From positions 1 to 64,000 of the forward strand of contig JALJCO010007853.1 of the NCBI GenBank assembly GCA_023101725.1: DNA of 64,000 nt, in the 5' to 3' direction. Under the pieces are notes generated by a model. That model searched no databases and was not told the DNA's origin. It saw only the letters and a program-made list of their open reading frames with translations. The stretch is from Atherinomorus stipes. Lineage: Eukaryota > Chordata > Actinopteri > Atheriniformes > Atherinidae. Positions 24,119 to 34,370 of this stretch are shown here, one piece after another. Positions within the stretch are counted from its first letter, which is position 1; every line of letters starts with the position of its first letter. The translations under genes and the position numbers were made by a program.

Positions 24119-24450
24119 GTGACAATTCTGAGCGAAGCGGAGTCGCGCCGCCATGATGTTGGTACGGATTTGACTGTCAAAACGAGAGCTGACGGGAGTT
24201 TTAACATTGGAGGGAAAAGGAGCAAAGAAGAAAAGCCGTACAGAAATAATTTAATGTCTAGCACAAAGAAGACTTATTTGGAGAAACTAGGGGACATATC
24301 CGGACTGGACCCATCTGAGCTGAATGGCTCAGAGTGGGACAGTAGTCTGGACCGCTTACCTCCGTCCTCCGTGGAGACATGCGGCTGATGGATTGTGAAT
24401 TATTTAGTCTTCACAATCAGTTTGTAACGTCGTAATATTTGTAATTTTGC
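24119..24450 (+). pseudogene. Broken N-terminal exon of a SWIM/YqaJ-type transposon-associated protein
   Basis: An open frame from GTG at 24119 (first in-frame ATG in the middle of the product) runs 89 codons to a TGA at 24386-24388. It contains KTYLEKLGDISGLDP followed by an ELNGSEWDSSLDRLPP segment. Past the stop, the same frame continues WIVNYLVFTISL before the next stop. From memory, this order (KTYLEK-GDISGLDPYEL, then SW/SEW, then LPP, then DIVNYLVF) matches the start of numerous fish uncharacterised proteins that carry SWIM zinc-finger and YqaJ-exonuclease-like domains and often belong to DNA transposons. Here only the beginning survives, with an in-frame stop and a substituted Tyr/Pro stretch. 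No downstream SWIM or YqaJ part was found. The family identification is by eye and needs a protein search. Confidence 0.45.
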
Positions 24451-25239
24451 TCTGTTAATGTTAGAGAAGTGTTATTCTGCCTTTTACACAGTTAACTGTT
24501 ATGCTGCTAGTTAAGAAAACATTTGTGAGCTGTCAGTAAACATGTAAGGAGGACGATATTTAACGTGGTTTCAATCATTTATTTATAAAAAAGAAAACAG
24601 TGATTAGTGTGTGTCTGATTTGTGAAAGACCAGAATAAGCTGTCAGGCAGACAGATGTCAGTGATGTCGAACATCACGAGTAAACAGATAAAAGAAAGTA
24701 ACCGGAGTTTTCATCAACTCATGTTAGCTTGAGTGCTAGTCTTGACAACAACGATTTAGCATAGCTACGTTTGCAAATGCACAGCAAACAAGGACGATCT
24801 TATCCAGGGTCGTAGTGTCCGGTTCATTCTCACAGCAAAGCAGCATCTTCACAGGCACACTGGTATGACTGGAATATTGTTTACTGGTTCCTGCACACAC
24901 GATGACATGTTCCACATGACTGCTCCCAGCTGAGCTCGGCCGTGTGTGAGGGAAGGATCTAGCGGCCACATCGTACTGATTGATTCATCATTATTAAAAC
25001 TATCTGCAAGGACAGAATCACAGAGTAGTTTTTAAGGATACCACAATTATCAGTCACAAAGGGATCACTAGCTGGAGAACACAGGGCATGCTGCATGTTG
25101 CTAATCTCTTTCCTTCAGACTGCAGCTGTCAGCCACTTGGCGCCCCCTGTCACTTCAGCAGTTTACAATCTGATTTTTTTTTTCTTTTTCTTTTTTCAAA
25201 CCGGAGATCTTGAAAAACCGTAACTCGCCCTTGTTTGTC

Positions 25240-25262
25240 TTTTTTTTTTTTTTTTTTTTTTT
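25240..25262 (+). repeat. Poly-T tract
   Basis: About 23 T inside the nested transposon, preceded by another T-rich run at 25174-25195. Confidence 0.85.
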
Positions 25263-25612
25263 GATCATCTTGACTGTGCGAAGAGCTGGCACTGTCCTTC
25301 ACTCAACATTATAACCCAGCATCTCCAGTCACGACCAACGTAGCTCTCAGTAAGCGTACAAACAACATGTCGGAACGCCGGTTCGGAGGGGCGGGGCGAC
25401 ACGCTGTGACGACAACTCCTCAAGCTCTATAGACGTAAATAAAATGCCATTATCGAACCCGTAAAAAATTATTTTATAATTATTTTTAGGCTAAATATAA
25501 TTTTTCTAGGAAATGTTGTACTTTCATTCTGTACACCCCCAAACGACCTGTGGAGGAATTATTTTTGAAAAAATATAGCTTTTAATAAAAATGTTCCATA
25601 TTCAACCTTTAA

Positions 25613-26683
25613 ATTGCTGCAAATCAATTTTTCATTCTCCCCCAGTTATAACAGAGAAGTTTAATTTTTGACTACAATTTGGAGCAAGAGAAGTGTATCA
25701 GTGGAAGTGTTCTCAAACCAGTATGGGACATGCAAATGGTTCTTCATAAGCATCTCAGAGCATCTCAATGATATTCATACATGCGTTTACCTTTCCTCAG
25801 GTTATAACTTCGAAGCATGAAACAAACCTGCAACATGTATGAGAAAGTTAACCCATAAAATCACTGTTGGTTTCTGTCAGTAGCTACTGAAACACCATTG
25901 ATCCACAACCCTAACACCAGCAGTCTTACTTTGCCTCCCAGCTGTCTAATCATGCAATGATTTACATCTGGAATAGCAGGTGAATGCAATAAAGCTGTGA
26001 TAATACAGCAACTGTACGATAATAAAGCACCAGCTGTGGAACTCTGATGACTGCAGCATTGCTGTAGAGCACATGTTTTTCTGTAACCTACTTGCAGTGT
26101 ACTGTTTGACTGTGTGATCCAGGGTTGTGTAACTCTATGAAAGCACGGGGACTTATCACGCTGCTTATTTGGCAGAGGGCTCCACCTCTGTCTGTCCATG
26201 CTTTCATACAGACACACAGAGAGGAAATCTGAACCGTCACATGGCATCTGCACTGGGCAGTGCTGCTCCATTGTTACTTCCCTGGTGTGTGCATTCTCAA
26301 AATGGGGAAACAGAAGAAAAAATACTGTGATCATTACAGGTTTACACAACCACGTGTGTGGTTTGTTTTTGAGCCTATGTTTAAATATTCTTTTCCATTG
26401 CTTAAGGAATAACCACGCTTAAGCTTGGCATAAAGCCCACATATTTACATTGACACCATTGTGAATGTTTCATAATGCTTATAACAAAACTGTATGAAAA
26501 ATATAAGACACACCCATCTTCTTCTGCTTACTCTCATGTATGCAGCATGTGCAGAAAAATCCCCTTCAGATGGATATCTGCATCAGCTGCTCATGGAGTG
26601 AGTTTTTTTTTGTTTTTTTTTAACAGCTCCTTATTTCACTATGGATGTAGGCTTTTAAAAACTGCCACTTTAAAGGTGTAGAC
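25613..26683. other. Unique noncoding sequence
   Basis: A 162-codon minus-strand open frame (25861-26349) begins with a signal-peptide-like hydrophobic stretch and has many Cys, but matches no family I know and has no supporting splice or promoter context. It is treated as unproven. Confidence 0.4.
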
Positions 26684-26896
26684 CAGGAGTGCCAGTCCTC
26701 AAAAGTTACTATCCTGCAATTTTTGGAACATACCTTCTCCAACACATCTGAATCAAATGGCTAATTGCCTCATGTACGTCATTCAGCTCTGCAGAGGCCT
26801 GGTAACGAGCTTTTTATATGATTCAGGTGTGTTGAAGAAGGGATGCAACCAAAATGTGCAGGATAGTAACCCGAGGACTGGATTTGGACACCCCTG
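26684..26896. mobile_element. hAT-type MITE
   Basis: The right end GGACACCCCTG is the classic fish hAT terminus (complement CAGGGGTGTCC). The left end CAGGAGTGCC is a decayed version. The inner arms CTATCCTGCA and TGCAGGATAG are inverted copies. Possible degenerate 8-bp target duplication: GTGTAGAC on the left, GTGACAGA on the right. Confidence 0.75.
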
Positions 26897-27310
26897 GTGA
26901 CAGACCCACCTGATTCCCCCTTTTCTGCTGGGTCTGCTTCTTTTAAAGTTGGTTGCAGTCAACAACCACTGATTGCAACCTAATACATTCCCCGCCTTTG
27001 CAGTTTAACTATGCACGTCTAGTACTCATTAATCTTTCAGGAACAATCTTGTTGTGAGTCATGCAACCATAACTTGTCCACGCTGTTAAAATGCCACGTT
27101 ACAAGTACAAAGGATATAAAGGTAAAAAGAAACCTAATAAAAAATCAACTTATTAATCCTTTGTTATAATTGGCTTTATACACTCTGGGCTTCACTGTTG
27201 AGCCATCAATCTGTTGTTTATATCAACAATGTTTAAATTATGCTTGTTTTTGTACTGTAAGGGTGAGGATGATGGTGAGGCATTTAGTGACAAATAGGAA
27301 GATGTAATTT

Positions 27311-28440
27311 TTAAAGGTGCATTGCGCAAGTTTAAATGTTAAATATGATTCTTTTCTTTCCTCCACATGCTCTGACAATTGCCTGATGTGTAGAATGAGC
27401 TGATCTTTCTTCACTGTGGTTGTCTCTAATACTGTTTCTGAACGCTCAATGCGCGAATTTCGGGTACAAAGCATCAAGGGGGCGCATGTGGGGGAGATGA
27501 GCTGTGGGTTCTTGTTTGTCTGGCTGCGCCGGTGTTGTATATTTCGCCACCGCACATCGAGACAACACTGACGACTGCTGTTAAAAGATGGAGAGCAGGA
27601 TCCTCTCAAACCCCAACTCAGACTCCAGTAAGACGAAGAAGAAAAGTTTTGTCTTGTGAGACGAAGAGAGCCAAACTGGAGTCTGACCAGTGTTGGAGTA
27701 AGACAGGAGTAAACAACCTAGCAGCTTTTTTTCCTTCTCTTTTTTATTGGAGGGAGCTACGATCTGCTTTGGGAATAAAACAGGACCCACAGTTGACTTT
27801 CTTCTCGCTAGCAAGGTAAATGTGATGAACGATGGAAATAAGGATGCATAATATTGCAATGCTAAGTTTTTAGCATGTAAATGTAGCAGTACATTTAAGA
27901 TATATAAGATACACTCTGGCCACCTGTTGTTACATTTAGTTGATGCGGTAATTTCATACTGTAATCATGGTCTCAGCCTACAGTATGAATTTGTATATTT
28001 GATCTACAAGCCAGCGTTAGCCTGTTGTTACCGTTAGTATACAGCCCATCAGGTTACTCAACGATCAAACCATAAAGAACTTGCAGGTTTCTAACTTTAT
28101 TACTTCAGTAGCCATCATGACTCTAACTCTGGGCTCAGACTGAGTGTAATTTGGGTTAAACTAACAAAGACCAACGCAGTTGAAGCAGCTCATGAGTGTG
28201 CACGACATTAGCGTCACTTCCACTTGTTGCCGGGGGGGGGGGCACACTCTCTGGACAAAAGCTGGAACTTGTGTTCTTCTCCTTCAAAGGGACACTTGCC
28301 CAAATATTAGCCAAATATTCTAATATATCAAATTAAAATATTGTTATAAATGTAAGTAATATATACAGCATTTGACACACTCAGTGCTCCGAGGGGGTTA
28401 CCATCCTCAAAACCCAGACATTGTAACTTTGCAGTAGCGG
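27311..28440 (+). mobile_element. TTAA-type transposon, left end and body; right end unresolved
   Basis: TTAA at 27311-27314 precedes AGGTGCATTGCGCAAG, an end of the same style as the other TTAA elements here. A CpG-containing body with a degenerate exon follows (27588-27815). I could not find a convincing complementary right end; one weak candidate, CTGCGCAATCCC, lies near 29282. The stated end marks where CpG-rich sequence fades. Includes a G-rich run at 28231-28240. Confidence 0.4.
27588..27815 (+). pseudogene. Degenerate first exon of a transposon-linked protein
   Basis: From ATG at 27588 one frame reads MESRILSNPNSDSSKTKKKS and then stops. A shifted frame continues with KRAKLESDQCWSKTGVN and then WRELRSALGIKQDP, up to FFSLAR. 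An AAG|GTAAAT donor at 27815/27816 coincides with the end of similarity. From memory, the pattern TRVNIG-AF-RWRELR-LG-K-D-E-A-FLLDR is common near the N-terminus of fish uncharacterised transposon-associated proteins. This copy has a frameshift and substitutions in the motif (FFSLAR for FLLDR). What follows in intact family members is not present here. Confidence 0.35.
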
Positions 28441-31400
28441 ATCCGTCTTTCATTGGATCATGTGAACCTGGAGCGCTTTTTGCTTATAGCTTGATGACTT
28501 CAAATCAGCTGGTCAAAGTGGTCTGCAAATACAATTCCAAAACATGGATAGAGACTGTTTAGTTTTGTGATAGCTCTGTGGCCTGTGGGAAGCTATAGGC
28601 TTAGTGCTCATAGTGGTTTAAAGTCTCCCTGTACGACTTGTCCCGCAAATACGGCATCACGTATGGTGTCCAAACTTTGCGTGTGGAAACGTCCTTGTTC
28701 CGGGCATTCATTTATGCTCTGAAATAGTTTCCCCTGGGCACACAGGTGTTTCTCTGTGCGATTGGATTAGCAGACAAGTGGCTGGCAAGTGGCTGGTAAG
28801 TGGCTGGCAGTCAGCTGAAAGGGGAACTTTTTCATGCCCAGATCTGTATTTTGTGCATGAACTTTCATGCTTAAATGTGAGGTTACATTATTGTTAAAAG
28901 AAGAAACTATGTTTTTAGTGGTGATAACAACTGTACATTAAACCAAACCTAGTGGGTTATATCAGTGGTAAGAAACAAACTACGTTTATTTACTGTTATA
29001 ATGGTTGTAGGACTGTAGAAAATAGGACAAAACAATTTGCCTCTGAGAAAACTGTTGTGCAAATTCAGATCAGTGAAAAAAATAATAAAGACAAAGAAAA
29101 AAAAATGTTTATGCCCCTGACTTGACACTGAGCTGAATTGAAGTCAATACGATCACAGTGAGTCATTTGGTTTGTTTTTGTAATAGTAATAGTTTGATGT
29201 AAGTATATCATATCCTCTATTTTTTACTATGAAATATCACAGATGAGATAAGCATTATACAGAAAAAGTACTTAATGAGGCTGCGCAATCCCAGTTCATT
29301 AGAATATTCATTTGTCCAGCCTGTGATCCAGTTCAGGGTCACAGGCTATCCAAGCTGCTAAAGGGCCTGCAAGGGCTGCTCAAACCTGGACAGTTCATGA
29401 TTCGCTTTTATTACACAGTTTTATAATTCATTGCCTCTTCAGGCAACATAACATCAAACAAAACAGACTTTTTGAGTAAAATAGAGTTAATCTAATTAAA
29501 ATCTGCAGAGAAAACATGAGAGGACATGTAGCAAGTAGCCTACACATGAAATTCCTGTGACTCATCAGCACTGCAAAGGCTCTGTCTATTTTTGAATGCT
29601 TTTGCTATGAATACAGTGTTGCTTCTGTATTTTTTCCTGTGATTTTTTTTTTCCTTGGTTGGAACAAATTTGCTAAAAGAAAAATGTGCTTTTAGGGACT
29701 TTTGTTATATTTCTTAGTTGTGATGCACAGTCACTGATGCCTATTGCAGACAGTACAGTTAGTCAAGTGGAATCTTTCAGAGCTATAGAGAAAGAAGATT
29801 AATTTAACTAATATTTGTTATGTAAATATTTTCTTCAAAATATTCCAGCAATAAATCTCTTCCCTATTCTTAAAGTTTACTAATGTAGAATTTGTCTGAG
29901 GCCATGAAACGAAGACCATTTGATTATGATATTTCTTTTGACTTTGGCTGATTCTTTGGCTTTGTTTTTCTGCATTATTAAACAAGTCTGACCAGGCTGC
30001 TTCTTATCTTATAGGTTGTTACTGAATGCATCCATTGTGGCATTATGCATTAATTCTACAAACCTCCCACTTCCCTCCTCTACACCGTTTTTTGTTGTGA
30101 TGATAGCCTACCTCATGCTGCCTCATCTTATACTCACACTGCTGAACCACAGAGTCAATACTACTACACAGCTCAGCATCTATCAATATCCAACGCCAAA
30201 TGAATAACATGACTCATGTTACTATACTCTTGTGGTGCAAACATAACAGCAATTCTGAGGCGACTGCAGAGACAACTCTCTTTACTTCTTACTACATGGT
30301 TCTTGTGAGCTATGTTATTCTGTTTTACTGTGACAAAAAGCCTTTATACACAGAAGATTATGAAAGAGGAGGTGGAGTGAGAAGAAGAGAACTGGCAGGA
30401 CTGTGAAAACCTTGAAAACAAACAACCTCTGCATGTGTGTGGGGGGTATTATTTCTCTTTTCTTTGTTGGGGGCTGATGATTTGTACCCCCTACAAACTT
30501 GAACCTGTCAGAAAGATTCTCTCCTTGCTCTGGAATCTGTCCATAAAGCCTTGCAATGAGACCAGTTCTGGTCCAGAGTATTTACTCTCTGACGTAGACA
30601 GGGCCATGACAGAGTTGCTGTAACTGGGCAAAGTTTATCCTGTTCCACTGCTAATCAAGACCTTCATCGGCTGATTATTCAGAGGGAACAGCCAACTTCT
30701 CTGAGGGGCCCACACAGGGACACTGAATCTGGCAGAATATGTGCACCCATGAGCAGATACACATGCAGGGTGATTTGCCTCTGGCCTCCAGTGGGGGTGT
30801 TCTTCTACAAATGTGTTTGATGTTCACTATTGCCTTTTGTTGCATCAGCACAAGACTGTCTTTGTATGCCTGGTGTGCAGTGCTGCATTGTACCAGCAAA
30901 GTCTGGACTGTAGGATCAGCAGTGTCTCCCACCATGGACTCATGTAGGGCAGCGTGTGATCTGGGTCACACAGATTACTGTAGGTGAGCTCAGGACGCAG
31001 CTCTTGCTTCTACTGCTTAATGTTTTCTGTAGAGCAGGATGGCTGTTTCAGATCCTGTCTCTTAGGAGTTTGTCAGTGTCCAATTCATAATAGCCTGCAG
31101 AAAGCAACACGTAAGTATGCATATTGTGACATGTTGCTTCCTGTTGTGGTAGTTAGAAAGGTTTCCTTTGTTATGGGAATGCCAAAACAACTGTAGGTGG
31201 GAACTAAAGGAAATAAAAAGTTTAAAAGATTTTATGTTTGAATACACTCTCTTAGATAAAATGCACAGTCTGACTTTTGCCAAAATTATACTTTATATTA
31301 ATTAGGACTACTTTAACTTAAACCTGATCCCGGTAATGAGTTGATTGAGGCAGAGCAGCACTTCATTCTACAGACAAAAGACTGAGTTAGATAAACAAAA

Positions 31401-31513
31401 CTAAGCCATCTAGTGAGTATGTTGTTTGGCTAACTTGTGGAATCCAGTGGGAACCATCGGGTAGGTCAAGTGAAGCACAAATTTAGCAGAAATGAAATGT
31501 TGGCTAGCTTCAT
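28441..31513. other. Mostly unique noncoding sequence
   Basis: Contains a 3 x 11-bp tandem (unit about CAAGTGGCTGG) at 28775-28807. A weak L2-like phrase, GATCCAGTTCAGGGTCACAG, lies near 29330. Open frames between 30016 and 31196 show no domain. Nothing else was recognised. Confidence 0.45.
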
Positions 31514-31665
31514 GTTGGTGTGGTGGTTATCACACCAACTGTCTCATCACGGCAATAACATTCCTGGTTTGGTTGGGTCCTTTCTGTGTGGAGTTTGCAT
31601 GTTCTAGTTCTACATGCATGGGTTCTATCCAGGTACTCCAGCTTCCTCCCATCGTCTGAAAACAT
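31514..31665 (+). mobile_element. tRNA-derived SINE, teleost type
   Basis: A-box-like TGTGGTGGTTATCACACC, then a B-box-like TTCCTGGTTTGGTTGGG. The hallmark body TTTCTGTGTGGAGTTTGCAT GTTC and GTACTCCAGCTTCCTCCCA follows. This body occurs in thousands of fish SINE copies (from memory). The 3' tail is lost or continues as unrelated sequence near 31670. Confidence 0.75.
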
Positions 31666-31949
31666 GATTGTTAAAGACATACTGCAGAAGTTTTGCAAAT
31701 TTTCTCAGTGATAGTAATTAATGGGTACTTCAACATCCTTCTTGCATCCAACCTGTACTGTGAGCTCTCTCAAGACAGTAAAAGACATTTTTCATGACTC
31801 TTATCTTTTGCTCTGATCCTTTCTCTCTTTTTTCCTCTCTTTCCCCAGATAACTTCTTACTGCGTCTCTTTGCTGCATCAGCCACAGTTTGTGTTAAAAA
31901 AAGCCAGAGTTGATAAACGCTTGCTAGCATGTGATGCCAAGCCAAACCA

Positions 31950-32020
31950 AGCCCAGCGAAGGCGAGCCAATTTTATATAAAAAGCACTTTAAAAACAGAC
32001 CAAACGCTGAACAGAAAGAA
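31950..32020 (-). mobile_element. Retroposon 3' tail fragment (minus strand)
   Basis: TTTTATATAAAAAGCACTTT followed by AAAAACAG is the complement of the common teleost LINE/SINE tail (AAAGTGCTTTATATAAA). Only the tail is recognisable. Confidence 0.4.
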
Positions 32021-32151
32021 CACATGAAAACATTTAGAAACATCAAATAAATGTAAGAATATATACATGAAAATACTATGTAAAATAACACCAAAACTAA
32101 AAGGATAAAAACAAGAAAAAGATTTATAAAGCCGCCAATTATAATAATTAA

Positions 32152-32188
32152 ATACTACTACTAGTACTGCTACTACTACTACTACTAT
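32152..32188 (+). repeat. (CTA)n trinucleotide repeat
   Basis: Interrupted CTA/TAC repeat of about 11 units. Confidence 0.85.
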
Positions 32189-32313
32189 TGATAAAATAAT
32201 AATAAAGTAATAGTGTCACTAGATTAATTTTGATTATCTAGATTATGAGCTGAGGAATTACTTTTTGTCTGAAAAAACTCCCCCAACCCTTCAGCTAATA
32301 AAAAAATCAACTC

Positions 32314-32356
32314 TTAAAGGGTGAATATGGAACATTTTTATTTATAGCTATGTTAG

Positions 32357-32387
<31 letters not shown>

Positions 32388-32797
32388 AAAAACGAGGCGT
32401 TTGGAGGAGTGTGGAATGAAAGTACAGCATTTCCTTGAAAAATTACATTTAGCCTAAAAATAAATATGAAATCAATTTTAATGGGTTCGACAATGGCGTT
32501 ATATTTACACTTACTAGCCAGTACAGGCTGCCATTGCAGGTTGCCAAATACAGTCTCTGTGTGGCAATAGTATGTCCGACACAGCTAGACTGGCACTGGG
32601 AAAAATGGTGGAATCGGCAAGTCAAGCAGCCGCTTCAGAGCCCCGGAGATAGTGTTATCTGTCTCAGAAGAGGAGTGACCTGAGAAGAGAAAAAACTGGA
32701 GTAAATTTCGGTGAAGCCTACACTAAATGAACCTACATAAACGTTTTCCATGGTATCAAAACGTGGAAACGGCGATTTTTCCTGGATCGATAATGCG
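32314..32797 (-). mobile_element. Second copy of the AGGTTGAATATGG element, truncated, without the nested insert
   Basis: Starts at TTAA 32314-32317 with AGGGTGAATATGGAACATTT and is the reverse complement of the right end of the 23611-25612 element (25608 back to about 25428). It then continues directly into sequence matching 24098 back to about 23840, including CCATTGCAGGTTGCCAAATA and GAGGAGTGACCTGAGAAGAG. The opposite terminus is missing; similarity fades near 32797. It therefore documents the structure of the family before the inner insertion at 24099. Confidence 0.75.
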
Positions 32798-33012
32798 CGA
32801 GAGCTTTCTGCTGAGCTTAAAGTCATTGGAGGCCATTTGCTCAGCAGATAGCTCGCCGTGTGCGCCTGATTTTTGGTGAATTTTCTGCCTCACGACGCCT
32901 TGAGGTGACAATCAAACATGTTTGATATTTTTTGCCTTGCGAGGTGAAAAACTTACTGTGTGCTGAGGGCAAAAGATCTAGAGACCAATCAAAACGCGTC
33001 CACAAAGCAAGA

Positions 33013-33489
33013 CTAAAGCCCCGTTTCCACCCGCGGGTCAGGTCGGGCCGGGCCGGATCGGGTGGGTTTTGGTACGGATGTGTCGATTTCACGCTGCGTC
33101 CCCACAGCAACCTGTACCCTCACTCTGGAGGCGCTGGACAGCGCTGCTACATGATCGCGTGACATCATCGCTGTGCAACGCTGTTTAACCAAAACACCGG
33201 CACCGCCACACATGACAGAAACAAAAAAGGAGTCACCCCGGCTTTGTTTTTACGCTTGGTCACGCGGGAAGTGAGATTTTTCAACAAAAATTTATTGCTT
33301 TGTGTTTGCTCCACCTCTTTGGTCCGGATCGGTTAGATCAGTACCCCTACCGAAGGGTGCCAAAAAAGTAGGCCGGGTCGGGTCGGATATAAAGGTACCC
33401 GTCCCAGTTTTTATCTGTGGAGACCCAAAAAAACATGGACCGAACCGGCCCGACCCGACCCAGACCCGCTGGTGGAAACGGGGCTTTAG
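33013..33489. mobile_element. GC-rich MITE with AAAGCCCCGTTTCCACC ends
   Basis: Left end CTAAAGCCCCGTTTCCACC and right end GGTGGAAACGGGGCTTTAG are perfect inverted repeats of 19 bp. Sub-terminal GGGTC/GGTCGGG words face CCGACCC/GACCC words on the other side. The interior is CpG-rich with no coding relic. The superfamily is not fixed because no target duplication could be assigned. Overlapping open frames (up to 104 codons) on both strands are arginine/glycine/proline-rich by composition. Confidence 0.8.
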
Positions 33490-33689
33490 CTGCAAAGCCA
33501 CTCGGCGTCTGGGAATAAAAAGTTGTGTAGTGCGATTTCTCAGCGTTGGGACGCTGCTGGGCAGCAGCGGCACCAAAAATACACATAATAGATAACATTG
33601 CAACAATCAGACGAGTCCAGAATGCAACTTCTAAGGCCAAGAAGTTAGATTGTGGATCTTTAACTGGTGATTAAATTCTGCTAGGAGGG

Positions 33690-33930
33690 AATCGTTTGAC
33701 TCCTTGGGTTGGGCCTGTGATGGACTGGTGGACTTTCCAGTGTGGGGTGTGTATTTTATTTCCTCTGTAAAACGGCCTTGGGTTCCTTGAAAGGCGCTAA
33801 ATGAGTTCAAATTGTTATTATCATTATTATGATTATTGGAGCACTGCCTCACCTGATATCAGCTGGGATAGCCTCCCATGAGCCTGCATAGGTATAAATG
33901 GCTGTAAACAAGATGGACTAAATGGAAATG
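33690..33930 (+). mobile_element. L2-type LINE 3' end interrupted by another retroposon tail
   Basis: GCCTGTGATGGACTGGTGGA and CAGCTGGGATAGCCTCCCAT, followed by CATAGGTATAAATGGCTGTA, match the 3' end of fish L2-like LINEs (GACTGGCGACCTGTCCAGGGTG...CAGCTGGGATAGGCTCCAGC, from memory). Between the halves (about 33750-33838) sits a different tail: CCTTGGGTTCCTTGAAAGGC GCTAAAT followed by an ATTATT run. That suggests a SINE or other LINE inserted into the L2 end. Confidence 0.55.
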
Positions 33931-33939
33931 TTAGTTGTG

Positions 33940-34370
33940 AGAGGTCCTAGTGACTGATCTACCGGTCTGCCTGCAGTGATGTGGAATCTTTGCTGTGACG
34001 AAGAAAGAGGTAAGCTCAGAGGCAGCACTTTTGACTTACCAGTCAAACTACACTGTCCTTACGAAGGTTCATGAGTTGTAGACAGTCGCTCAGCGATTGA
34101 AAGCACAGATACAAGTGACAAAAAGAGTCTCCTTTGAAAAGATTAAGCTTAGTTTCGTCATCTTTGAGAGACTCGTGAGGCCACTGATGTTCGTCACTGA
34201 GGGAGGAAATATTTTGAAGGTCTGGTTAGGTGAGATGTTTTGGACATGTCTGACTGGAAGGAAATAGGAGGACAGGGACCCCCCCGGGCAGACCCAGACA
34301 TACCATACTTTTCTCCTACAGGGTGCTGGAAGAGGTATGGAGCTGTTTAGACCGATGCAGCCAAGACAAA
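33940..34370 (+). pseudogene. RTE/Rex3-like LINE reverse-transcriptase 3' relic
   Basis: Phrases in order correspond to the end of a LINE ORF2 common in fish: ACCGGTCTGCC, GTGACGAAGAAAGAGGTAAG, TTCATGAGTTGTAGACAGT, GGTGAGATGTTTTGGACATG, GACAGGGACC...GACCCAGACATACC. Stops and frameshifts interrupt every frame. The clade is assigned from memory and could be another RTE-type family. Confidence 0.5.

Larger units (their letters stand above)
24099..25431 (+). mobile_element. Nested transposon with TATA target duplication
   Basis: The inner element (24103-25427) begins GAGCCTGAGGAGTCACGTGA. It ends with the complement of GAGCTTGAGGAGT, giving about 13 bp of TIR with one mismatch. It is flanked by TATA at 24099-24102 and 25428-25431. 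The sibling element at 32314 has a continuous sequence across this point (minus strand: GTACTGGCT, four bases, then a TAAAT-containing continuation) with no insert, as expected for an unoccupied site. It carries a broken first exon (24119-24450) and a poly-T tract at 25240-25262. The remaining 0.9 kb has no ORF that I can place. Confidence 0.65.
23611..25612 (+). mobile_element. 2-kb TTAA-flanked transposon (host of a nested element)
   Basis: Ends: AGGTTGAATATGGAA on the left, its exact complement TTCCATATTCAACCT on the right. TTAA is at 23611-23614 and 25609-25612. A related copy in the opposite orientation starts at 32314. Comparing the two shows that the outer element here is about 0.67 kb of 5' and 3' sequence, interrupted by a separate 1.3-kb insertion at 24099-25431. 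No transposase remnant was recognised in the outer part. The superfamily is probably Kolobok- or piggyBac-type from the TTAA; the AGG terminus favours Kolobok in my reading. Confidence 0.85.

Noticed and set aside
25861..26349. 162-codon minus-strand ORF with a signal-peptide-like start and many cysteines
   Set aside because: No family pattern in the cysteine spacing, no splice or promoter support, and long ORFs of this size are expected a few times by chance in 64 kb.
28775..28807. Start of a minisatellite
   Set aside because: Only three 11-bp units; too short to call more than a minor tandem.
29310..29350. L2 LINE fragment
   Set aside because: Only one 20-bp phrase resembles L2 and the surroundings do not extend it.
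33292..33640. Arg/Pro/Gly-rich ORFs on both strands
   Set aside because: They lie inside a GC-rich MITE with no coding function.
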